Below are positions 1 through 11,846 of a DNA stretch of 64,000 nt, piece by piece. The notes beneath the pieces were generated by a model. That model saw nothing but the letters and a program-made list of their open reading frames with translations, had not been told where the DNA came from and ran no database searches. Position 1 is the first letter of the stretch; each line of letters opens with the position of its first letter. Both the position numbers and the translations under genes were made by a program. The stretch is from Antitrichia curtipendula (taxonomy: Eukaryota > Streptophyta > Bryopsida > Hypnales > Leucodontaceae), in contig OX579638.1 in assembly GCA_951230915.1 (NCBI GenBank), positions 1,630,696 through 1,694,695 on the forward strand, in the 5' to 3' direction.

Positions 1-170
1 CAAGGAGTGAGCTCGTTGAGATTTTTGTTTTGAAAGATTGATAGGCAAATTAATCAGGAGGGTCAATTTGTCCCTATGAAGAATAAAAATAGTGCCTAGG
101 AAGGATTGTTGTTTGCAGGTTCACAAAATCAAATTGATCAAAAATGAATCAAATTATGAAATGCAGTCAC

Positions 171-522
171 TGTGTTTGCATTTCTAAGTAATTGTGTTTG
201 CATTTCTAAGTAATTGTGTTTGCATTTCTAAGTAATTGTGTTTGCATTTCTAAGTAATTGTGTTTGCATTTCTAAGTAATTGTGTTTGCATTTCTAAGTA
301 ATTGTGTTTGCATTTCTAAGTAATTGTGTTTGCATTTCTAAGTAATTGTGTTTGCATTTCTAAGTAATTGTGTTTGCATTTCTAAGTAATTGTGTTTGCA
401 TTTCTAAGTAATTGTGTTTGCATTTCTAAGTAATTGTGTTTGCATTTCTAAGTAATTGTGTTTGCATTTCTAAGTAATTGTGTTTGCATTTCTAAGTAAT
501 TGTGTTTGCATTTCTAAGTAAT
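171..522. repeat. Perfect 22-bp minisatellite, 16 copies
   Basis: Sixteen head-to-tail copies of the unit TGTGTTTGCATTTCTAAGTA plus AT (22 bp) follow each other without a visible mismatch, and six more bases of a partial copy follow. The unit contains stop codons, so it is not coding. Perfect identity implies recent expansion or homogenisation, and the assembled copy number may not equal the true one. Confidence 0.97.
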
Positions 523-730
523 TGTGTTGGTGTAGATTTTGTTTGAAATGGAGTCAAATTGTGTAGTATGTTTCAGGAATGAATTACTAACTGAATTATT
601 GTTACACTAATTGTCTATGTAATTGAGCAACCAATCTTGTAGTGACAACAACTCTATACGTTGAATGTTATCAATATGCATTAATTATTTGAGACTCTAC
701 TTGTTCTAGCAAAATTGAAGCCTTAGAGGA

Positions 731-1916
731 TCCCCACGCCTGACGCGCCAAGGAGGGGCGCCAAGTGCTGCCTTGGCGTGTGGATTTAAAGAGTGGGGCT
801 TTACTGCTGCTCCTCTTCCCCACGGCTGACGCGCCAGGCAGGGGCGCCAAATGGGTATTATTGCAAAGAATATAAAGGTTTTGATATGAATCTTACACAT
901 TTTACTTCCAATACATTAATAAGCACTCTCTTACAATGTTTTCAAGGCACTTCCAATTTATTCTGTGTTTGAAAGGAGGAAGAGTAGCTTAATGTATACA
1001 CATGGGGTGGTAGGAGGTAGAACACACAATGTGGGATAATTAAATTAGATGTAGTAGGAGCTCCACCACTCATAGTTTTTTCCAAAGTAGAAATTATGTT
1101 AGAATTAAAATTTCAGACCTCATTTAGGCATAGTAGATTAACTTTTTACAAAAAACTTCGAACTCATAAAAGATGTGAAATCAAGACAAATTTCACCTCC
1201 AAAAATCCGTTTGTGATTTCAAGACTCCAATAAAAATTTATGGACAAATTTCAAAAGAGGATTAGAAGGGAAATTTTTTTTACATTTGTAGAAATGCATA
1301 GTAGAAATTTGTCAATAAATTTTGACTAGAGACTTGAAATCTCAAACGGATTTTTGGAGATAAAATTTATCTTGATTTCACATCTTTTCTTAGTTCAAAG
1401 TTTTTGAAAAAAGCTATTCTACTATGCCTAAATGAGGTCTGAAATTTTAATTCTAACATAATTCCTACTTTGGAAAAAACTATGACTATGAGTGGTAGAG
1501 CTCCTTCTAATTACTTATCCCACATGGGTTGCTCTACCTCCTACCACCCCATGTGTATATAGTAAGCTTCTCTTCCCTCTGATAAGTCATCAAAGGTGAA
1601 TAAACATTTCTCCTAATTTAGATGCAAAATAAAGGAAAATTTATTCTAGTTGGAAAATGCCTTTTTTTCAGTTTTTTCATACAAGTAAAGGAAACTTTAT
1701 TGAGGTTTAAATTATTTGTGAGAAAAAATTAAAGGTCAAATGGGGTATGTGCCTTGAAGATGGGTGAGAAGGACTGTCAGTGCCTCGAAACTGGGTTGAA
1801 AAAGGTCGTCAGAGCCTTCGGCGAGCCGCGCTGAAGGTTCACTATTTCCCCGTGTATCCTTAAAATTCTGGCGCGGCCGGGCAGTTTTCCCCGTTTGGCG
1901 CGTCAGCCGTGGGGGA
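731..1916. repeat. GC-rich island repeats (two direct, one inverted) around a fold-back element
   Basis: A roughly 33-bp GC-rich motif with the core CTGACGCGCCA and usually GGGGCGCCAA occurs at 731-764 and 817-850 in one orientation, and at 1887-1916 inverted. The islands (about 725-850 and 1790-1985) stand out in an AT-rich background. The fold-back element at 977-1578 lies between them. They could be terminal parts of one larger element or separate insertions. Short open frames across them look like chance products of GC richness. Confidence 0.6.
977..1578. mobile_element. Fold-back (long inverted repeat) MITE, copy 1
   Basis: Two arms of roughly 280 bp are inverted copies of each other around a short central spacer near 1255-1310. 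The outer ends share ATACACATGGGGTGGTAGG; inside, the arms share the sequence about TTTAGGCATAGTAGA and its complement. No coding capacity is seen. A second, more diverged member lies at about 27200-27825. No target-site duplication could be fixed with confidence. Confidence 0.8.
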
Positions 1917-2120
1917 GGAAATGAAGCCAGGGCTCGCTCAGTCAGCGTGTTAGGCCCCTTGGCGAGCAGCCGTGGCAATGCTCTTATAAATTGTAACATT
2001 GCACTAATTTGTCAACAAGGAAACATGTATCTGAGTATTGCCTGTGGTTGACAATCAAATCAGTGTGAGAAATAATGTATAGCATAATATTCCAATGTAA
2101 GCAAGTAGACGACTTACTAA

Positions 2121-2560
2121 GGTAAACCAGCCCATTGTGGTCAGAATTTTGAGTCTGCCCTCATGCCATTGCTGAAAATTTTCAAAAAAATTCTCACTCA
2201 AAGATAAGTGTGAGAAACAGTGAGAGCAATTGAATTTTTATTTTTCAGACAAAGTGTGAATTAGTTATGTATTTATGAAGTGATCTTGCCAACATGGTCT
2301 ACAGGCTGCCCTATAACCAAAAAAAAGTGTATCCAATATACTCATCTTAATCACCTAAAGCGGTCACAATAATTTCTAATGTGGAATGCCATGAAAACTC
2401 ACTTCCTACAATGATTTACACTGAAAAAATTGGGTGTTCCTAATGAGGTCACTAAACACTCCATAGGTGTCAGGTTAGATATTGATTGTGGTCTGAAAAA
2501 TCATCATGGGAGCATAAGATGTCCACTATGGGTCATCTGATCGTAATGGGCTGGTTTACC
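2121..2560. mobile_element. Tourist-like MITE, copy 1 (GGTAAACCAGCCCAT termini)
   Basis: Inverted termini GGTAAACCAGCCCATT lie at the left and, complemented, at the right end. They are bordered by TAA on the left and TTA on the right, as if the target site or the terminal repeat were palindromic. The element carries no gene. A relative at 18811-19278 shares the termini and internal sequence, in opposite orientation. Assignment to PIF/Harbinger-derived MITEs rests on the TAA/TTA borders and is inference. Confidence 0.7.
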
Positions 2561-3332
2561 TTATGTGTACAACCTCAAGGGTCAAACTGTCTGTATGTCC
2601 AATGTAATGTGTGAAAAGAAAATTGCCCAGATTAATTGACTGAACTGCAGCTGTGTTTGAATTGTGTCTGACGAGCAATGCAGCTCGTAATAAATTGCCT
2701 AAGTTGTGTGCCTGTTATCTGTATGGTGAGTTCTGCAATTTTATATTTGTTGAAGCTTGTGTTAAAGTGACATGAATCTTGTGTCAATTGCTGAATTTGT
2801 ATGTTGATGTAAATGTGGAAAGATTTAGTCATTGTATTTCAAATCTTTAATAATGCATATTGTGTATGAGAAATGAATCTCACGATTGTATGATTATATG
2901 TCAAAAGTGTTGTGAATCTTAGTTTGTCATAAGGTAGAACTGCCCATTACTACACAGATTTGCTATCGAGATACTTTGGAGAAGCTATTTGTTAGCTCCC
3001 ATATTTTTCAAATATTGAAAAGTTTGAGAAAAGTCAATTGCAAAAAAAAATGAAGACATTCCATCAAGAAGTGAATTTCCTATGATTTTTCAAAGTTGAA
3101 ATGTTAAACTGTGGGTAGACCTTTGTTGAAGTATGGGCAAACCCTTGTTGAAGAGTGGACTGATGCATCTGCTCCCCAAGTGCATTGCCATCATGATAAA
3201 GGGATGCTAAGATTGTGGTAATGGGTGGGCCTCTAACGCAAATGGAAAAGTCTGTAGGTGGCAAAATTGAGTAGATGGTGGTATTGGGCTGTTCCGTCTA
3301 CCTTATATATAAAAATCCCAGTATGGATGTAA
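2561..3332. other. AT-rich intergenic stretch, no gene seen
   Basis: No convincing coding frame, RNA gene or repeat is visible between the MITE and the Harbinger element. Confidence 0.6.
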
Positions 3333-4488
3333 GGGTCCCTTCGCACCAGTTGCTACGGCAGTGCTGGAGGGGGAGAAATAGAAAGCAACTAGATAGAGGA
3401 TTTGCACTGAGAGGTCGGAAAAGTCCGAGCCAGCGTGGTTTAGGTTCGGCAGCAGGGAAGCAACGGTGCTTGCTTCCTAAAACTTCCAGCACATATGTAA
3501 AGGACGGCACTTTTATAGTAGTAGTGAAATCAACAGTTTCTGAAGATTTCAGTCCCTCGGGAGCGGTGTTACGTTAATGGGGATTTGAAGAGCGATTACG
3601 TTAATTCGACCAAGAACTCGTAAAAAATAGGGATGTTATTATAAAAAGAAAAAAAAAAGAAAAGAAAAACCCTGCAATCAATGTACGTCGCCGAAGCCAT
3701 GCCATGCAGCAATTCCGTGTTTTCATTTGACGGACGCGAATTGAAGGAGGGCGGCTACGCAAATTAATCGCAAGCCTTAAAATTGGGTAGTACCAGAGCA
3801 AGGAACCACTATCTCATCGTTCAAGAATTGGAAACGACTGTGAAGCAATTCAGAGATATCGCTGATTTGTTTTGCTAGCACCTGTTACTAGTGTGTGCCA
3901 CTGTGTGTTGCACCGGTCTATGAAGTAGCAATTTTCTTGTGCTTGGAGTTTGGATCATTACGGTGCAGTTGCATAACAGAAGCAGCGACGACAAGATGAC
4001 TAATCGACTGCCACAGAAATCAACAGCCGCCGGAAGTAGTGGGCACCGTCTCGGACAGACATGTAAGATCTTACTATCTTTGATGTCTTCCATGACTGTA
4101 TGGCATTCCTGTGAATTGATCGTAGGAATAGAGGAATGTCATGAATTCAACTTCGTTGTGACGGTCTATCATTGTCGGTGTTTAATGTGTTCGTGACTTG
4201 CAGTCCGTTCTACTTGTCAGTTTCTGTTGCTGCTCGCTTTGGTACTGAATTAGAATTTCTAGAGAAGATGTACGTAGTGAAAGAAGAATCTGCTGATGTA
4301 GTCAATTTTGCCTTGTCCATGCAGGGACATCGACGTCGGTGGACGACGCCTACGAACTCACAAGTCCAGCAGTACAACAATCTATTTCCGGTAAGTTCTG
4401 CATACCTTCTCATCTTCACAATAACATAGAAGAAACATTGCTATAATGACTTCAGCTTCCACTCATTCGACTAGTACTTGCACTGACT

Positions 4489-5817
4489 ATGTATGATCGT
4501 GGCACAGTTGTACGTACACCATGTTTCACGAACTTGCCGCGGACAGCCGTAGGACCTTCACACAACATTCTCGGCTTGTCTGCCCCTTCAGTAGCCGCTA
4601 CTGAAAATCCAGTAGCACCCGTCTCTAAGAAAGCTCGGAAGGAGCGAGGGCCAAACTGGGAAGCAACCGAGATCAACGCTCTAGTCGAGTCGAAGCGGAA
4701 GATGTCAATGGAAGAAACTCTGTGCAAAGACAACCGGCAGTTAATGCTGCTCGACTCTACTAAGTGGATGCGTGTGAGCCAGGAGGTTATGCAGGCTGCA
4801 TCTTCTCCTTGCCATCGAGACGGCGTTGCATGCAAATCAAAATGGAACCTTCTCATTCCAGAATACAAGAGACTCGCAGACTACTTTGCAAGAAGCGGCA
4901 TGAACGAGAGAACTTACTGGAATCTCAGCCGCTCCGACAAGAAGGCAGAAGGACTGCCGCGTTCGTTTGCACAGAAAACATTTTTTCAAATTCATGACTG
5001 GTACCAGACGCGTCCGACGATGCAACCTCCTCATTCCCGAGACCTGATGGCGTCAGATGATAGCAACTTCAACCCTGCTATTGCCATCATTGATGGCGTC
5101 GAAGGCAATGTCATGAATGTCACCAATGTGGTCGACGAAGTTGAAGGACCTGTTTTTAGTAGCGACACTGATGACTTCAGTGTCTCCATGGACAGCCCTG
5201 GCGCTTCATTTCGAAATCAGAGAGGTCCCTCCGCTTTTGGAACGCCATCTACGATGCCAACTTCGGCACCTCGGTCCGCAGGCAAGTCCTGTCTTCCACC
5301 AGCACAGCCGACAGTGATTTTGAGCTCCTCCGATACTGGTGATGCTACAAACAAAAGAGCGCTCGGCAGCACTGGTGTGCGCCGAAGAAATGTTTCAGGA
5401 CACTCCTTGATTGCAGAAGCCACCCGAGCAACGGGCGATGCCATGTCCAGTGAAATGAGAGACATTGCCACAGCGGGACGTGACATGGAGCGGTCCAAGA
5501 TCGACATGCAGCTGAATTTATTTGCTAAACAAATGGAATACCAGATGGAGCGAGACAGACGCCTTCACGAAAATGCACGAACTGCCAATGACAATGCGAG
5601 GTTGGCTATCGAAAAGCAAGGACAAGTAGTGCAATGCCTAGCAAATCTGTCGCACGTTATGAGCTCTGGTTTCCAGCAACGTTCGTCCCACTCTGGCAAG
5701 CTGCCTGTAGCCACTGAAGGTATGGCGCAGCCCAAGCCGACAAGGAAATCAGCAGTCGATGAAGCAACTGCTGCTTCACTATCGACTGAATCTGCACTTC
5801 GAGACTCCCAAAAGTAG
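4489..5817 (+). CDS. Harbinger ORF1: Myb/SANT-like DNA-binding protein
   Basis: The 442-residue frame is intact. Residues about 50-175 resemble the Myb/SANT-like (trihelix-like) domain of the accessory protein encoded by PIF/Harbinger transposons: a basic stretch KKARKERG near 48-55, then GPNW, a tryptophan in TKWMRV, CKSKWNLL and YWNLS. The middle is Ser/Pro-rich and acidic. The C-terminal third (MERSKID to about 400) is charged and probably coiled-coil. In known systems this protein binds the terminal repeats and brings the transposase into the nucleus. A good splice donor at 4391 and acceptor ending at 4455 keep the frame open, so an upstream exon (possible ATG at 4319) may extend the protein; the start at 4489 is therefore provisional. 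Confidence 0.8.
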   Translation: MYDRGTVVRTPCFTNLPRTAVGPSHNILGLSAPSVAATENPVAPVSKKARKERGPNWEATEINALVESKRKMSMEETLCKDNRQLMLLDSTKWMRVSQEVMQAASSPCHRDGVACKSKWNLLIPEYKRLADYFARSGMNERTYWNLSRSDKKAEGLPRSFAQKTFFQIHDWYQTRPTMQPPHSRDLMASDDSNFNPAIAIIDGVEGNVMNVTNVVDEVEGPVFSSDTDDFSVSMDSPGASFRNQRGPSAFGTPSTMPTSAPRSAGKSCLPPAQPTVILSSSDTGDATNKRALGSTGVRRRNVSGHSLIAEATRATGDAMSSEMRDIATAGRDMERSKIDMQLNLFAKQMEYQMERDRRLHENARTANDNARLAIEKQGQVVQCLANLSHVMSSGFQQRSSHSGKLPVATEGMAQPKPTRKSAVDEATAASLSTESALRDSQK

Positions 5818-6983
5818 TTCCGCTACTGCCTTCGACCCAAGTCAATGCAGCATGGCAATGATGGAGGGCGTTACTTCAATCCATGCAGAAGTTCCATCTG
5901 CACTGTATAGTTTTCTCGACAGTAGCCGCGTCTTTGTATTCGTTTTTGTCCCTCTGTAATACAGAACCTCGTGTAATCATCTTTATGTAGGTTGTATACC
6001 TTATCGGCATGCGTTGAATAACGGTAGCTAGAATCCCATGGAAAGAAGTGAAACAAAATCATGTGACAGTTTTTTCTTTACATAAATAAAAAAATGTACA
6101 TAATATGCTTAGCTGTCGTCCTTTGGAATGCAAGCGTTCAAAAAAATTGACATGTCCTTCAAGCATGTCAAACAAATGTGACATTGGAGTGCACAGTTGT
6201 AATGCTTTGCTGAAGCTTGTCCAACTGCTCTGCCTAGTATTCCACCGCATTCTTTGTCATGTGTACTTCCGAACGTTTGGTTGCATCGACAACAGCAGCA
6301 GCGAACGTGCACTTCAAGCCTGTAGTGTTTCATACATTGCGCGATAAGTGACTCCCCAATGTCGTAGTCACAGGAAAAAAACCCGCCGGTACGTGGCCTT
6401 CACTACAACGAGGCGGCAACCAGCGACATCCGTCCCGCGTATCTGCATTGTGATACGCTGCTGTGCGAACCAACACACGACAAGACAGAAGTATGTTAAT
6501 GCTTCACTTTGGGAAATGCACGCACTCCAAGCACTGCAGTACTTCATCCGATGTGACAATAGAAATGGCCACGTCCTGTACAGCAATCCGGCTTCCTTGT
6601 CTACAGAACTTAGACGATGAAAACTTTGGCTTTTAAAAGCACAGCTAGAAAACAGTGGCGGATGGACAGCATGTCCAGAACGACTGGAGAAACATCTGTG
6701 GAACTCTACGAAACTAGTATTGAATCCCCTGTCGACAGTGAAGGAAGAATTGTGGTCCACTTTCTGTACTCAAGGTAATTATACAACAACAACGAACGAA
6801 TGATGCAGCAAAGACATGCCTGAAACATTGAAGCTCACATGAAGCGAAGCAACTGTGCAACATACGAAGCCTTTTAAAAAAAAGGAAGGCTGTACGTACC
6901 CACTTCAAAAGGGAGCAATTCGTTGGAGACTGAGAAAAACTCCCAAGTCAGACCGCTTCTGAATTGCGGCTTCCACGTTCAAG

Positions 6984-8261
6984 TCAGCGACCTCCGCTTG
7001 AGGCTGGTGCAAGAATTGGAGGTACACAATGTCGGTGTTGCGTCTCGTCTTTGTTGCGAACAACATTCATGAGGAATTCGATAGCCTCCTGCGATTGGTT
7101 CAGCAGCACATTGTGCAAAATTGCACAGCAAGTAACGACGTCTGGTATTATAGTCACATCCAATTCACATTTGCCATGCAATTCTCTGAAACTGAGCTTG
7201 AGAATACCAAATGCGTTCTCCACCACAGCGCGGCCCCTGCTCAACCTCCGATTGTAGAGACGTTTTGAAACAGAGAGGTTATGGTCTTGCCTATGTGGAA
7301 CCATCAGCTATGGCAGTAGAGGATAACCAACATCCGCAATCAAATACGGTGCAAAGCCATTGAATGACAAGGACGTGTCCCACAGAGTCTGATGTTGCGC
7401 TCGGTGGTATAAGGTGGATCTTCGCAACATCCTAGAGTCATTTGTTGACCCAGGCATGCCGACGTACAAATCCATGAAACGCTTGGAAGTACCAACCACA
7501 GCTTGACAGGTGATGCTGTAACCTCCGGTCTTGAAGTAGAAGTAGTCCCTCGCACCAAGGCGTGGTTTGCTGATAGCTATGTGCGTTGCATCCATTGCAC
7601 CGCACACACCTGGCAATCCACAAAGCTCATTGAAAGTTGTTGCTGTATTAGTGACATGCTCTCCCCGAGGCCAGCTGATTTCATTTCTCAAAGCTATATT
7701 AATGGCACTCACCACTTCTCTCAGCATAATGGAGACGGTGCTTCTGCCGACGGCAAACATTTCACTGCAAATCAAAAAACTTGCACCGTGACTCAATTTA
7801 AACAAAGTGCATGCCAAGCGCACTGGAACTGGCACTGCTGAGTGGTAGTTAGTGTCTTTTTTACGGATGGTTGGAGCTATCAAAGAAGCTAAATTAAAAA
7901 CAGAGCGTTTACTGAAACGGAACATTTCTATCCAACGCCTATCATCATATTCGTGCAGTAGGAACTGTGAAAACCACGTGGTGGACTAAGGTTTCACCCA
8001 GTACCCTAAATCCTCATCCAAGTAAGTGAAGCTACTCCACAAACGGAAGTGGTTCAATGCTGCTTGGAAGAGCACATCTGTGTCCACAGAGATGCTATCT
8101 GTGCTCTGAAAATTTGCATTCCACTCTTGTGCAGTGTCGTCCTCCACCGTCTCCACCGTAGTGGACGTTGCATCCAGTAGAGCCCGATTGGTGTTCAAGA
8201 GCATGACTAGCATGAGACATGCCGCGGACATTAAGTCAACCGGAAATTCTTGCGAGTCCAT
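6984..8261 (-). pseudogene. Harbinger transposase with two in-frame stops
   Basis: A single frame of 425 codons from an ATG at 8261 to a stop at 6984-6986 encodes a DDE_Tnp_4-type nuclease. The presumed catalytic residues are visible: D in GAMDATHI (codon 224), D in GSTNDSRM (codon 275) and E in VVENAFGILK (codon 348). Two TAG codons interrupt it, at 7986-7988 (codon 92, just before STTWFSQFLLHEYDD) and at 7308-7310 (codon 318, after YPLLP, where the family normally has Trp). The frame is otherwise undamaged, so inactivation looks recent. A 45-nt intron over the first stop is conceivable but too short for a plant intron. N-terminal exons upstream of 8261 cannot be excluded. Confidence 0.88.
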
Positions 8262-9188
8262 GTGCACAGTGAAATGGATGTCTTCGTTACCTGTAGTGCA
8301 GTATAAGCAAATATGAAAAGCAAAATCTTTTTTTGAAAGCAACGATACTGAAATTTGACTGTCATGCCTCACCTGTATCCGACATAGCAAAAACAATGTC
8401 GTCATTGCTCGCAGTACATGTGCACGGAGTTGTGGTACTGGAATTCATGGATGTCTATAACTGCAAAATCTACCTGCGGCAAACCCTACAGCTCCTTACC
8501 GCATTTCAACCTCGAATTTCCAGCAAAACAATTTTTACAGACAGTGGAAGAAAAGAACTCAAACCTGCGTCGACGTCTCCGTCGAGGTGATCCGTTTGTG
8601 CTCACTTTCTGCGTCCACTCGTGTGTAACAGTGCTTACACTCTTCACAACGTTGGGGTCTACCAGCATGAAAGCATTCTCATTACACTTCGGCCACAGGT
8701 CACTCAATTTTCAAATTCGTCTTCACTGAGGAAAGCTCCGACTGCTCTGTAAACCCTAAACAGGTGCTTCGTGAATTTCCTTTCACCACTTCAATGCAGT
8801 ACCAAATTCCCAAATTCAACAACGCCAGCGTCAAAGCGGGCAACCAATTCTCCGCAAGCGATAACCAAATTGTCAGCTGCACAGTTCCGTTGTGACTAAC
8901 GATGTGCACATGGAAAAGATCGCACAGTGAAGTGTTTCTAGAAAAATAATAACTACTGTGGAGAGTGCGCAAAACAAGCTACTGCTAAACGCAATTTCAG
9001 GGTTTGCTAGTCTTACAACGTCTGTCTATGTGAACTCAACGGTATTTCGTGGCCGACATATTACCTTCCTCTGACGCACGTTCGACCGACCCTTTGCAGA
9101 CGCGAACTGCCGCAGTAGTCAACATGCTTTGACTGCTGCGGACCTCTAAAACCGCTCATTCGTAACAACAGGTGTGAAGGTACCCTAA

Positions 9189-10473
9189 TAGAAGTATGAT
9201 TCACAGACTGTATTATGGTCATTAATTATTTTTTGGTAATTACCAGGAAGTCCAATTGCATGTTGTTGGAAATAAGAGTGAGTTGAACATTTGAATAGTT
9301 TTTTGCAAGTGTATGCGATGGTCAATTCAACTAGAGCAACCGAGATGCTGACACATGAAGCCAAGCTGAATTTCAAGATTCATTAAAATATCAGGAAAGC
9401 TTGCTTGAAAATCGTACCATGCACACCAAGCCAAATTGACATACAGATGGATTTTGAATCAACATCCATGCACAAATTAGCAACTAGGCTAGTTAATTAG
9501 ACTACTGACCAATTTGTAATAGAATAATAATAATACCTTTTACCAAAAAGGTACAATAGTAGAAGAAGTAACTAAAGAACCTGCAATTCTATATCTCTGT
9601 ATATATATATATACCTTGGCATTTTGATTATGTCATAGAAGCATGCACATGATAAATTGACCAAACCTAAATATTTGACTGAGAATTTGACATGATCCTA
9701 TATAGGTACTAGGCATGATTAGGACTACAATATGAGTTGATAGCATCATTAATAGATGAAAAATGAACAAAATAATGGGTTATCGAAGGATGTGGCATTT
9801 TATTCCAAACAATGCTATTGTAAATTCCCTTCTACTTGAAAGTAAGTAATCCAAGACACCTAAACAATAAACGAATTTACCTTTCCCCTAAAAGAGCCTC
9901 TTTATTATTTGTTTTAAATTTTGTCTCAAAAAGAGGAAAACGAAACTTACAAGCCAAATGAATTGCCAAGCCCGATTGTTGAGATGCTTTTTGATTTGTT
10001 TTTCCCACATTGCACCATCATTTTAAAGTTGCCTAAGATACCTAATTATGTATTAAAATAATGAAAGTCATAACCTTAACTACTCACATTCTAGAGGAGT
10101 ACAACATGATTGACAATATCAAACAAATTTCAAGTATTGGAGCACATAATTGAAAGAAACTAAGAATAAAATTGAATCTTTATAATTTTTGTATATGGAA
10201 TCCACATGAATGTGTTTTTTGGTGCATTTAAATCTCTTATTATTTATCAATATAAAATATAAAATATCACCAATCTAATAATTGAAAAAATTATAGTAGA
10301 AAAAATGGCAATTTATTTGTCCTTGCTTTGATGACAAATATCATTGTATAAATAAAATTTCCTTATTATTCTATTAATATAAAATTTATTGTCTTTGATA
10401 TATGTTTGCAACTCAAATTTCAACAAATATTCAATTTTGGGATTTTTTATATTTTTAAATTTTAGTAGAACCT
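9189..10473. other. AT-rich intergenic stretch, no gene seen
   Basis: No coding frame or RNA gene is supported. A short (TA)n run lies near 9599-9612. Confidence 0.6.
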
Positions 10474-11070
10474 TGAGTTAATGACTTTTCTATTGCAAAG
10501 TCCAGAATTGTATGCCATCATTCAAACTACCATTTTTATTGCAAAGTGCAATTTTGTTGAAATTTTGTTTATTTTGCACATCTTATCTTATGATTTTGCA
10601 CTATTATAGTATTAAATTGTTTGGAATAATTTCATAAACTTTAACTATAGAAATTGTTTTAATAAACCAACTAAATCCGTTAAGGTTTTGTTTTTTTAAG
10701 TTTTAAAAATACTACTTTAAAAACGAATCTTTTAAGTTATTTTTTCAAGAAGATGCTTTAATTATCTAAATAATAAGATTTTTTGTATTTAACTCATCGA
10801 TAGTCCAAATAGAATGAATCAAATCTTTTTATGTATATGACAAATTTTATATGATCGAAATTATTTATAAAAAATTATTTGGACTTTTTGCATTTTTTAA
10901 TGTATTGCACAGTAATGTCTATTTTGAGCTTAGGGTAGTAGCATAGCTTTAACTTGGGCACCAACTGAATAAAATTTATATTCTCCAAAAGGTAATGTAT
11001 CTTTTTATATTTCAGAAAAATTCAAAAAAAAATTCAAAAATCTGAGATTATGGGCTCTTTAGGTGCTAAA
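10474..11070. mobile_element. Degraded TTAA-family element
   Basis: The stretch matches the interior of the element at 40553-41485 in the same orientation: the lines around GCCATTTTTATAGCAAAG, AATCCAAATGGAATGAATCAA and GGGCACCGATTGAAATAAA all have diverged counterparts here. It starts at a TTAA, but the right terminus is not recognisable. The boundaries are approximate. Confidence 0.5.
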
Positions 11071-11846
11071 ATAACATTTTTTTAAACTTTCAATTTTAGA
11101 ATGCTAAAATTATTTTTAATGATGCAAATATTGTGACGTCCAAGCCATCCAAAAGTACACATATTATAAGTCTCAAGCACATGAGTCTTTTACAATGTCA
11201 TATGTAGAAGACTCACATTGCAATAGTTGTGGCACTAAAGAATGACAATAAGAAGTTGCTCATCTAATTTGGATGCGGAACTTGGCAAATTTTTAACTAT
11301 TTTTGGACTATTTTGTGTATTTCTCTCAAGTACCTAAATTGCTCACCTTCTCAAATTTAGATACAAACAATGTATGGGATACATGCTTAATTATGGTATA
11401 TTGAACCCCACATACACACTAATACATGCCCAAATATGGTATAATTATTGAACTCCACATATACATTAATACATGGATACATGCCCAAGTATGGTATATT
11501 AAATTCCACACACAAGCTTTGTAGATATAAAGACATAACTATGCAGTACTAGAAAAAACAAATTATGACTTTCACACTTTTCATTTCAATGTTACATTTC
11601 TATAAATGCAGACACCTTTGATCCTCCACTCAATTGCACAGTTCTCCCTTAGAGTTATTTTGTATCTCTTGTATCTACTATTAATACTACATACACATTG
11701 TAGATTGATTTTTAGAATTTTTTTGAAGTTTTTGATATAGGAGTCAAATTGACTAACTGAAGCTATTTAGAAGTTGAAATGTAGTGTAAAAGTGTGGAAC
11801 CGGTCAAATAGATAGGTAATTATAAAAGTGATTCATAGACAGCCGG

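Larger units (their letters stand above)
3333..9185. mobile_element. PIF/Harbinger DNA transposon, near complete
   Basis: The ends are imperfect inverted repeats of about 25 bp: the left starts GGGTCCCTTCGCACCAGTTG and the right, read inwards on the minus strand, starts GGGTACCTTCACACCTGTTG. A 3-bp TAA target duplication flanks both sides (3330-3332 and 9186-9188). This is the established PIF/Harbinger signature. The element carries the two expected genes, convergently arranged: a Myb/SANT-like protein on plus and a DDE transposase on minus. It is more GC-rich than its surroundings. The transposase is broken, so the copy cannot mobilise itself, although the ORF1 protein could still be made. 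Confidence 0.9.

Noticed and set aside
171..522. CRISPR-like array
   Set aside because: The 22-bp units abut directly with no spacers, and the context is a plant nuclear genome; it is a minisatellite.
1736..1999. 87-residue minus-strand frame in the GC-rich island
   Set aside because: It has no recognisable domain and sits in a repeated GC-rich motif that lengthens frames by chance.
7989..8033. A 45-nt intron removing the first transposase stop
   Set aside because: The GT..CAG pair exists, but the length is below what plant splicing normally accepts, and skipping it would remove the conserved STTWFSQ residues.
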